Source: Rhodosorus marinus (Eukaryota > Rhodophyta > Stylonematophyceae > Stylonematales > Stylonemataceae). From it: a stretch of 64,000 nucleotides of DNA. Shown piece after piece: positions 31,319 to 39,418 of the stretch. A model generated the notes under the pieces. The model was not told the origin of the DNA and made no database searches. It saw only the letters and a list, made by a program, of their open reading frames with translations. A program made the position numbers and the translations under genes. The DNA lies in contig JAMWBK010000012.1 of assembly GCA_029953675.1 (NCBI GenBank), positions 248,001-312,000 on the forward strand, given 5' to 3'. The first letter of the stretch is position 1. The number at the start of each line of letters is the position of its first letter.

Positions 31319-32695
31319 TTGTGAAAGCGATTTTGAGCTCTTAGGATACGCTCTGGTTCAAGTCATGCAGCCAGGCTCGATGCCTAGGCAAGCATGGTTG
31401 AGCGCATTGTTCAATTGCCTTGAGGTGGACGAGAACAAACCGTTCCAATAAGCCTGCACCGTGGAAACCCAATGTGCGGTCTCACCGGTCTGCCCCTCTG
31501 AGACATGCAGGATCGGTTCTGAGTGCTTCCCGACCGCAAACGCAAAGTCAGAACTGAATCGCGGTCCAGCAGAGGTATGTCTTGGCTCAGACCACCCCAC
31601 TGCCACTCTCCTAGTTCGTAACAACTCCTGCCGTATCTTAATCCGTAGTAAGTTGTTATGAGTGATTCAGCGCAATGTGGTTGCCAAGAAAGCTCACCCT
31701 CGTAGTGTTTCGACAGTGAGCGATGCATCGAAGGTGCCAATTTCGAATTTGGTTGCCCTTCTGGCCAGGTAACCACTACAACCATCCACTCCAAACAGAG
31801 ATCCATCAGTCCGATGGCCAAGCGTACGCACCGTCCTTCTTTACGTAGACTGTAGACCGCAAGGCTGAGCTCTGCGCGTGTGAATGCTCAGTCACTGCCG
31901 AGCGATGTATCTTTGAAGGCATCTGCAGAAACGCCTCTAGTGTTATCTGCCCGCTGAGAACCGTAAGCAAAAAGATATGTAACGCTCGCGCTCTCCAATC
32001 TCTTAGCGCCTCCTTCATTTACCTCAATTCCCAGGAACTCGCAGTGAATGATGATGGTGAATGTCATTGCCGAGAGTGTTCAAGCTCGCAGTGCCTCTAT
32101 GAAGAGCGATGCGTAGAAGGTGTCGAGTACGAAGCGGTGTTGGCCAGGTACGACTTTGAACATCTGCAACGAAAAGAGATCCATCACTACACTGCCTAAA
32201 TGTACGAATCATCATCCTGTGAGTAGTTCGTAAATGGCGACAGTGTTCTCTGCCCATGCGAAGCTTGCTCCAGCTCGGAGTACTTAGCAGACGGCCAATC
32301 CGTCGACGCTGAAAAATTCGGGGCTGATTCTTTTCTGCCATATACCCGAGGTAGCGAACATAATCAGCCACACAGGCCACGAATACAGCAGCCCAATTGC
32401 TGAACGTACGCACAACCCTCCCTCTTTCAATAGATTGTAGATCCGGACAATCCGTTCTGCACGTGTGGGTGCATTGCATTTATCGGCTCAGAACCCCCCT
32501 TGCCTACGGGGCTATGCTCCCTCGATGGGGATTGTGTTTTGATGCTCTGGCGGAGTAAGAAAACGACATGGCACTGCACTGAAACTTTGCAAGTTCTTAG
32601 CAGCTCCTTCTTTCTCTCAATCTCCAGCCTGATTCACAAGGAGATGTTGAAGTGAACGATGCGGGAAAATGTACGTGCGGGCGAACTAAGGGGAC
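31319..32695 (+). pseudogene. Broken paralogue of the modular Cys-rich gene
   Basis: Plus strand. 31319-31574 matches the end of exon 1 of the gene at 28402 (CDSDFEVVGYA-like, then ACTVETQC, CPSETCRIGSEC) with an in-frame TAA. Exon-like modules with GT/AG borders then alternate: B about 31650-31768 (with a stop), A 31856-31962, B 32035-32147, B about 32227-32350, A 32441-32554, B 32641-32695. Modules are much more diverged than at 26-28 kb, so this array is older and was not homogenised. The N-terminal part is missing upstream and the 3' end meets a family B fragment. Lengths not divisible by three and the stops argue for a pseudogene. Confidence 0.75.
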
Positions 32696-32734
32696 TCCGG
32701 TCAGACGCTAAAAAATCAGCCGAAGGGAGGAAAA

Positions 32735-32903
32735 ACCCCCTCTAAGTGTCTCTCTGTGGCGATATTCTAGCAGCATGCTTGCCGAGGCGCGCCATCGGCG
32801 CCTGGGTTTTCAGATTTCCCTACCTAGTTCTTAGTTCCTTTTCACGCCTTGCGTAGCGCTTCAGGCTAATAAAGCCAATAAAACCAGTAAAAACCAGTAA
32901 AAC
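32735..32903 (+). mobile_element. Family B 3' end
   Basis: Last codons (VSLWRYSS) and tail of B on the plus strand, ending in repeated CCAATAAAACCAGTAAAA units. Confidence 0.8.
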
Positions 32904-32911
32904 CACCATCC

Positions 32912-33421
32912 TATCGTACGACAAGCCGGTCTTGAAATTGAACGTGAGAAGCCCCTGCCTGTCGCAGACTACCAAAATGATGAACGCCGTGTGGCTGACC
33001 TCGTGGTCACCAGTGATGATAGCCGCTGTACGATGTACGTTGATCTTGCTGTTCCTAATCCTCAGGCTAGTCGCTATTTGCCAGCTGCGGGAGAGCGCCA
33101 CGGATTTGCCGCTGCCAGTAGGAGACGTCGAAAAGAGTTGAAATATGCGGGGGCTTTGTCTTCCCCAGGCACTCGTGCTTCGGCTCTGGGTCATCCCCTG
33201 GTACCTCTGGTCATTGAGTGCTTTTGGTTTATGGATTCCGTTGGTTCTCGCTGGCTTCAGGAATTGTTCAGTGAACGCCCTGACCGTCTGTCCTTGTTGT
33301 TTACGCGATTAATTTCGCTGTGGTCTATGAACGCTGCTTTGATGTTGGAGGCACGAGATCTTCGCCTCGCTTTTCTCCTCTCGGGGTATTTCTTTTAGTC
33401 TCGGATTAAACGAATGCGTTC
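32912..33421 (+). mobile_element. Family A 3' end
   Basis: Plus-strand fragment open over 32991-33398 (VADLVVTSDDS...YVDLAVPNPQASRYLPAAGER). Tail reduced (CTCTCGGGG), ending AAACGAATGCGTTCA. Confidence 0.82.
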
Positions 33422-33479
33422 AATTGTCCACTGAGCGTACCGAAACATGAGATTTCCAACCAAGGCTGAGAATAGAAAC

Positions 33480-33640
33480 TATTTTACAGCGTAAGCGGAG
33501 AGAACATCCAATGAAGGAATCGACTAGAATAGCTTTTACTCTATTTATATATTATACATCCAATAAGAGCTCGATCTGAGAAAAAAAGCCGTTGGAACTA
33601 CTCTTTCTGTATATAATTCGTTCTGGATCGGTGGTCGTTT
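33480..33640. repeat. Dispersed repeat, copy 1
   Basis: Shares ATCCAATAAG, AAAAGCCGTTGG and GGTCGTTTTCA in order with two tandem copies at 35215-35600. Nature unknown. The following 33641-34042 has ORFs (33663-34019 and an overlapping frame) with no motif. Confidence 0.6.
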
Positions 33641-34042
33641 TCAGATGCTGAATATTTGAAAGTTGTTTTCGAAAGGGCAAGTTGAGGTGATGGAGTTTGA
33701 AACCGAGAAGCCCGTGATCGCCCGGGAGGTGATAATACATATACACCCGGCCATCTTCCCGTTGCAGAAGAAGGACACCACTATAGCGGTGGTCAACGAC
33801 GGGATTCCGTTGCCTAACGCCGATGATTCCGACGACTGCATCCGAGTACGTCGAAACCAAAGCCGGAAGACCCACCTCTGTGGAAGAACCGACGATTTCG
33901 CTCTGGTGTGGAAGAATTACCCGAACAACTTGCACGCTTCACATCTGCGAAGGTGGAATCTGGGGCACCTAAACAACCATTGGCTAGTCCGTGCAAGGAG
34001 CGTTGGAGAGTTTCAGTAGCGGAGGAATTCTGCAATCACTCA

Positions 34043-34162
34043 ACGCTTATAATACGTCTACGAACGCTGTTTTGGAGCCCCGCGTGGATCTTCGTTGCGC
34101 TTAGTCTTTTCTTTTCCCTCAGGTTTTTTTCTAGAGTCTCCGATTAGGCAAATTCGTTCACA
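34043..34162 (+). mobile_element. Family A 3'-terminal fragment
   Basis: Last codons (LRCA) and tail of family A with a degraded hairpin, ending GCAAATTCGTTCACA. Confidence 0.75.
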
Positions 34163-34385
34163 TAGCGCGTGGACATTGGTGGAGAGACTGCGAAACTTCT
34201 ACGCAACAAATTTCTGTCTTAAACCAAGCAGCATACACAGATGGCACGTGGGGGTGAGCCCGGAAGGAAGTTCATGACAATAAGTAAATTTCCTGAAAAC
34301 GAACTGAAAACGGACATGTCTTGATGCCAACACAAGCCCGAGTCGGAATTCCGGAAACTCAGCTTGGAGCAAACATTTCATGGAA

Positions 34386-34424
34386 GACAGAGAGCCTGAG
34401 CTAAAAGAGCTCAGGCTCTCTGTC
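34386..34424. repeat. Perfect 17-bp hairpin, 5-nt loop
   Basis: Arms GACAGAGAGCCTGAGCT (34386-34402) and its exact complement (34408-34424) around AAAAG. No T run follows. Source unknown; surrounding 34163-34900 has no recognised gene. Confidence 0.9.
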
Positions 34425-34900
34425 GTGTTATGCTAGTAAAGTCCAGCTAAAAGAGAAAATCTTATTTCTTATGGAATGAGTACTAAATCAATAGTACCCT
34501 CATTTGAAAAGCGAGACAGAGTCAAGAATTGTGATTGGTGATCCAATGCTTATGAAGAAAATAAAGGATTTTGATTGGACAATTGATGAGATAATTTGAT
34601 GAATTGTGTGAATACTTAATGCGCGGAGACTCGCGTAAAGAAGATGATTGGAATTGGGTCACAATATGTAAATGTATTGGATAAGAGTCCGTGCAAAGCG
34701 AGAAAAGTTCCGGAAAGCGCTATATCTTTGTTTCCTTTTAGAGAGTTCAGTTGAAATCGGGGAATTTCGAGGCTGGCTGAGAGCCGCGAAAGGAGACAAA
34801 ACCATGGAAGCAACCGAATTACTCGACAAGCAGGGTTATGCCGTATGGAAGTCAACGATTGGGAGTTGAAGTTTGCGGGTAAGCCGAGACAAGTATTCGG

Positions 34901-35179
34901 TAAGGGGGAGTGTTGGAACTCCATATGTGATCTAGGTACTTCATACTAGGCTTCGATTAGAACCAGCTACTCCTATACCTAGCACTACATGTGTAGGGTA
35001 TATAAAATGCTAGCCATTCCATGAGTAGGGTCAGAGGGGTTGTTTGAGTAACAGGTCCCATAGTCAACAGGATGATGAATGGCACGAAGACGAGACCAGC
35101 AGATCATCATGGTGCGAAAAACGTTGTAATGCGCCTCCAAGAGTCTCTGTTAGCTCTGTCAGAACTTCCAGTTCCAACC
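34901..35179 (+). mobile_element. Copia-type 3' LTR with polypurine tract
   Basis: TAAGGGGGAG (34901-34910) directly precedes TGTTGGAACT (34911). The matching inverted end AGTTCCAACC is at 35170-35179, giving a 269-bp LTR-like unit with a TATA-like GGTATATAAAATG near 35000. TGTTGGAA starts after a G-rich tract are typical of Ty1/copia LTRs. No coding domain can be recognised upstream and no second LTR lies in the window. Confidence 0.6.
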
Positions 35180-35214
35180 ATACTCAGAATAAAAACTATT
35201 ATGCGGAGTATCGA

Positions 35215-35600
35215 ACAGACTATCCAATGGAGATTCGACTTTGATGTTTTTTACTTAATATCCAGTTGTGTTTTGTGCAGTAAATGTCCGCTATGAGAAG
35301 AACAGCCGTTGGGGCAACTCTCCCTGGATAAAATGCGTTGTGCCGCGGTCGTTTTCAATCGGACTAGGGCGATTGTCTTCAGAGACTGCGGCATGGCTAC
35401 AATCTATCTATCCAATGGAGGATTCAACTTGGATATTGTTGGTGGAAGTAAATACTTTATATCCAATAAGTGACCGCTATGAGAAGAAAAGCCGTTGGGA
35501 CAACTCTCCCAGGATAAAGTGCGTTGTGCAGCGGGGGTCGTTTTCAATGGGAGTCCAACGATTGTCTTCAGAGGCTGCGCCATGGGTATATAGCGTAGTG
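35215..35600. repeat. Dispersed repeat, two tandem copies
   Basis: Two units about 190 bases apart share TATCCAATGGAG, GCTATGAGAAGAA, GCCGTTGGG, AACTCTCCC and GGTCGTTTTCAA. The second unit runs into the promoter of the gene at 35721. Related to 33480-33640. Confidence 0.75.
35587..35592 (+). promoter_or_regulatory. TATA box candidate
   Basis: GGTATATAGC about 130 bases before the ATG at 35721, at the edge of the repeat unit. Confidence 0.45.
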
Positions 35601-35720
35601 GTCTGTAAACAGGGGGGGATGGTGGAGGAGGAACTGGCTGAAGGATAGCAGCACTTGCTGATTCGATCGTGACTTTCTTGTTCGTGAACGAAGTGTTGGG
35701 GAGGGAAGGGATTGTGTGAG

Positions 35721-36311
35721 ATGATGAGAGTTGTCGCGTTAGCTGTGTTTAGCCTGGCTCTGCTGGGTATGGCGAGGTCCGCAAGAGTAACATGCGCTGC
35801 TTCGCCGGCGTTCGCGAGATTTGAATATGCAGACGCTGACTTCCTTTTTACAGCGCCTTTGAAATCGACGAACGGAACGGAGTATGGAACTGTCACTTTG
35901 GCCGTGAATGTGAGGCAAAACGTGAACTGTTTTGCGGCGACATTTCGAACGCGGACAGCAGCGATCGGTCTCCTGAGGCTCAGGGTAGGAATTTTCGGGG
36001 CATTGGAGGACGCTCCTACTGGCAAAGACAGGTTCACGAGGAGAAAGCGAGTTGCCAAGGTCGGAGAAGCGGTGACAGTTACTAAGGCCGGCTTGAACAT
36101 CTGTCCATCAAGTATCATAGTGGACGATCCTTTTCTTTGCTGTCAACGGCCCAATTTGGACTTATACGCAACTGCCCTGATCAGCACGGGTTCCAAGGTT
36201 CTGCGAGTGTATATGAGAAGCGCAGACGCAGATCCGTCATGCAGAACGCCGAACCCGGGAAAGCCGTTCCGACAGGTCTGCACTCTACCTGTTACCTGCT
36301 TGCAGAACTGA
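35721..36311 (+). CDS. Secreted Cys-containing protein, module-free paralogue
   Basis: 196 residues from the first ATG of an ATGATG pair; the second (35724) is equally possible. The signal peptide is MMRVVALAVFSLALLGMARS. The body matches exon 1 of the gene at 28402: KDRFTRRKRVAKVGEAVTVT against TKRFTKRRDF...ETVTK, then NICPSSI against DTCPTRI, a CC pair, and PGKPFRQVC against PGKAFQFAC. It stops right where the other gene splices into its B/A modules, so this is either the ancestral single-domain form or a form that lost the modules. Single exon. Function unknown. Confidence 0.85.
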   Translation: MMRVVALAVFSLALLGMARSARVTCAASPAFARFEYADADFLFTAPLKSTNGTEYGTVTLAVNVRQNVNCFAATFRTRTAAIGLLRLRVGIFGALEDAPTGKDRFTRRKRVAKVGEAVTVTKAGLNICPSSIIVDDPFLCCQRPNLDLYATALISTGSKVLRVYMRSADADPSCRTPNPGKPFRQVCTLPVTCLQN

Positions 36312-36627
36312 GCTAGTGCTTCTAATTACATAGTTCATTTCGTCGATACGGCATTCAGTTTACTCCGCAAGCCGAATGCACTTTGAGAGGTTCTTTTTCA
36401 GAAATAGTAAAAGATTTTCTCGTTCATTCAAGTTTTGTTTACCTCGAAAGTTCAACGGCTTGTCAGTGAGTTTGAGCCCAACCATCTATATATCCGTTTA
36501 TCTTCCTTTCCATCTCTCAGAGCTTCCCGTCCTGATCAATGAAAAAAATCCACGACTTGCATTGGTGTTCTTAGCTCATTAGTGAACGAAGTAAAAATGT
36601 CAAAGCTAACCTTCGCATACAAAAAGC
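36312..36627. other. No gene recognised
   Basis: Mixed sequence, no motif. Spacer between the paralogue and a B fragment. Confidence 0.5.
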
Positions 36628-37290
36628 CTTGGTTCTACACACGTGCCTGAAAGACATTCTGAGCGAACACTTGACAAGAGTTGGCTCGTGGTCGAGATCG
36701 ACTCGGCACTGCCTCGAATATCCTCCGCAAACACCGCTCCTCGTTGCATAGCAGATCTCCTGGTATCGGACGCAGCCCCCAGACGCTCAGCATGTGCGGT
36801 TAGTGGGACCTAAAGCGCTACGCAAGGCGTGAAAAGGAACTAAGAACTAGGTAGAGAAGCGTTCAAACCCATGTCGACGCTCAGCATATGTTGACCTCGC
36901 GATTACATGCCCAGTGGCGAGCGCCCATCTCACGGCTGCCGCCCGCCGCCGAGGGGCAGCCGCTTCGGCTCTTCGACGAGTGAAGGAACGACGGTATGCT
37001 GAGAGCATGGCCAGTCTGCCCTACGCCGAGGGTCACTCCCACCGGTTCCAGCCTTTCATTGTGGAAAGCTTTGGTCATTTGGATAAGTCGGGTTTAGAGT
37101 AGTTGCGGAAATGTTTCGCTGAGCATCCTACTGAGTACTTGGCGCCTTTACGGCGCTTCAGTGCCGCCCTGTGGCGATATTCTAGCAGCATGTTTGCCGA
37201 GGCGCGCCATCGGCGCCTGAGTTTGCACGCTTCCCTCCCTAGTTCTTAGTTTCTTTTCACGCCTTGCGTAGCGCTTCAGCCAGTCCAGTA
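36628..37290 (+). mobile_element. Family B-like 3' end, interrupted
   Basis: Plus-strand B-like endonuclease: LKDILSEHLTRVG, QISWYRT up to 36793, then from 36888 YVDLAITCPVASAHLTAAARRRG to LWRYSSSMFAEARHRR and the tail (CCAGTCCAGTAAAGCC) near 37290. An in-frame TAG lies near 37100 (SGLE-stop-LRKCF). The two halves are separated by the 82-bp insertion at 36794-36875. Confidence 0.82.
36794..36875 (-). mobile_element. 82-bp family B tail insertion with 12-bp TSD
   Basis: Tail-only B insertion on the minus strand, flanked by perfect 12-bp repeats GACGCTCAGCAT at 36782-36793 and 36876-36887. Removing it rebuilds the normal B sequence around RRSAYVDLA. Same size class and same TSD length as 5709-5783. 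Confidence 0.9.
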
Positions 37291-37548
37291 AAGCCCTATG
37301 CTAGTAGGCGTCGAGGATTGGGGTTTTGTTTCTTTTTCGGTCGCGAGCGTGTTCGTTTACGGGAAGCGCTTCCTCCGGTACGCCTTCCCCTCGATTTTCC
37401 GCGGGGCGTCGTTTGCATTTGCAACTACTTCTGTCTTCCGGGTGGGTGTGTTGCGGGGCCTTTCCTATTTGGGTTGGGTTTGGTCGATTATTCTCTCGGT
37501 GCGGTTTCATATTGGTGGTGCAACGTTTCCTTTGCGCATTCCCTCAGG

Positions 37549-38958
37549 ATGGTACGGATATCTCCGCGCTCGACGGAGCCTCCTCCCAAGGAGGCACTGC
37601 CAGGTGGGGGACTCCGTGTTCGCCTCAGCTGCGGCACCTTTTCTGCCGAGGTTGACTTGGAAGGCGCTTCCGGCACCCAGGCGCGTGCACTTATCTCCGC
37701 TGTCACCAGCCTGATCACGGCTGCGAGTGATCGTGGAGTGCTCCCTCAGCTCACCCAGAAGCTAGGTGGGCTGGAATCGGGATTGCTGGCCAGGTCAAAT
37801 TCAAATTCGGACGAGAATTTGAATTGCGCCAGAGTGGCAGCGTTGGCTGAAGGCAGTCAACATCAGGTCAATCAACATGAACCTGTCCCGGGACAGGCGA
37901 GGGCTGTTGCTTCTGCGCGGGACAGTACGACGTTGGGGAGCGGCAGGCCGGGCCAAAACGCGCTTCAGCGCTCGGGGACTCGAGGCAATGGTGGTGGTGA
38001 CTGTGCGGCAACCGGTGTGGAGGAGACTGCAGCTGTGGACTTCCCTCTCTTGGACCAGCCCTCAGGTGGTCACCAGCTCCCGGCTACTGCGGGGGCACGT
38101 GGTGGCCGCAAGGGGGGCGCTTCGTACGCCTCAGTCTTGCGGCAGGGCACCACTGCCACACGTACGGCGGCTAAGCTCCGTTTCCTACCATCTCGCGAGC
38201 CTCAGGATGGACCTGTGGAGACCACTCTCCAATTTCTGTGGGTGCGAAATGTCCGGCCCCAGACTACACGAGGCCAGGTTCCGTCTATGCGAGACTTCCG
38301 GGACACTTTTGCGGAATCGTTAGGGTGCAGCTGGGGTGATTTCTTCTTCGCAAACTATGAGGGCCGCGATGTGCTGTTTTTGGTCTCCGAAACCGCCGCC
38401 AAGTACCTGGAGGCCTTGCTGGCGAAGCCTACCGAGCAGTGGCCTGAGACCGCCCGGTGGCTGCGCTGCAACCCGCAGGTGGTTTTGCACTTCGATTTTG
38501 ACCGTTTCTCGGGCAATTTCCTGTCTCCGGGAGAAACGGCAGGGCTCTCTGAGCATGAGAGCAGCGTGAAGGCGGCAGCGATCCATTGGCTACGGATTCA
38601 GCGCCTTGAGAGGATCTTGTTGGAGAGCTTCCGGTCGGGCCCTCGTCACCTGCGCATGGCGGTGTCCAGCTTCTTCGATCTGGAGAGGCGACTTGTGCTG
38701 ACTTCGCGCTACAAGACAGAGCTGCAGCGGTTGGGGATTTTGGAGGGCTCTGCTTCCAGCACCACTTCCAGCGAGAGTGGTGAGGCAGGGGAGCAGACTG
38801 AGGGCATGGCGGTGGAGGACGCCCAGGTTACTTTGCTGAAGCCCGCGGGATCCGTTCCGCGAGCCTCGCGGAGTGGGCGGCTCACGAATTTGGTGCGGAT
38901 AGGAGGTAAGAGAGCGAGGACCGACTCCCCCGGGTCTAAGGGGGAGAAGCACGATTAG
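37549..38958 (+). CDS. Family B ORF1, unknown retroelement protein
   Basis: 469 residues from the ATG at 37549 (MVRISPRSTEPPPKE), chosen because upstream in-frame codons run into the tail of the preceding B fragment. It is Gly/Ser/Gln-rich and probably disordered to about residue 210. A compact part follows (LQFLWVRNVRPQTTRGQ, WGDFFFANYEGRDVLFLV, LHFDFDRFSGNFLSPGE), then a basic Ser-rich C-terminus. No zinc knuckle or named domain is seen. Position before the RT ORF suggests an RNA-binding first ORF of a non-LTR element. Assigned to family B because the sequence after it (38996-39418) is near-identical to the 5' end of the B copy at 56030-58880. Confidence 0.7.
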   Translation: MVRISPRSTEPPPKEALPGGGLRVRLSCGTFSAEVDLEGASGTQARALISAVTSLITAASDRGVLPQLTQKLGGLESGLLARSNSNSDENLNCARVAALAEGSQHQVNQHEPVPGQARAVASARDSTTLGSGRPGQNALQRSGTRGNGGGDCAATGVEETAAVDFPLLDQPSGGHQLPATAGARGGRKGGASYASVLRQGTTATRTAAKLRFLPSREPQDGPVETTLQFLWVRNVRPQTTRGQVPSMRDFRDTFAESLGCSWGDFFFANYEGRDVLFLVSETAAKYLEALLAKPTEQWPETARWLRCNPQVVLHFDFDRFSGNFLSPGETAGLSEHESSVKAAAIHWLRIQRLERILLESFRSGPRHLRMAVSSFFDLERRLVLTSRYKTELQRLGILEGSASSTTSSESGEAGEQTEGMAVEDAQVTLLKPAGSVPRASRSGRLTNLVRIGGKRARTDSPGSKGEKHD

Positions 38959-38995
38959 CGCTCCAGGCACGGCTGCGAGGTCGCAGCCTATAGAT

Positions 38996-39418
38996 CTACA
39001 GTCTTATGTCCTGAAGAAGGGCGGAGACTGGGGCATTTGGCGTACGCGTTTTCGGAGTTGGCTCCGGAGGTGGATTTCTTTGGAAGAAGGTTGGCTTCCC
39101 CTCCGTGGGGGCATTCCCCCAGTCGTCCTCCCTCGTGGAGACCTTCTAGTAGCTGAAACCATTCTCGATTTCATCTTCACGAGCCTGGCTCGTAACATTC
39201 GGGACACAGTCATTTGGGTTTTTCTGGGGGTCATGCCGCGCCTGATTCTGGCCCCCATTCACACATCGGAGCGCAGATGGCGAGTACGAGACCGACTGGC
39301 CCTGTTCTTGAAGGGAGACTTCGAAGTACTACAGCGCAGCTATTTGGCGTCGGCAGCACCATCCGCCCGTCGGACTCGGCATGGCACAGTGTCGCCCGTG
39401 CCGGCTCGAGTACAGAAA
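38996..39418 (+). mobile_element. Family B ORF2 N-terminal part
   Basis: Frame SYVLKKGGDWGIWRTRF...RRWRVRDRLALFLKGDFEVLQRSYLA...ARVQKL. From about 39265 it is almost base-for-base the start of the B copies at 58842 and 45411, and it shows about 300 bases more upstream than they have. It stops abruptly at TACAGAAA (39418), where family C sequence takes over out of frame. Confidence 0.8.
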
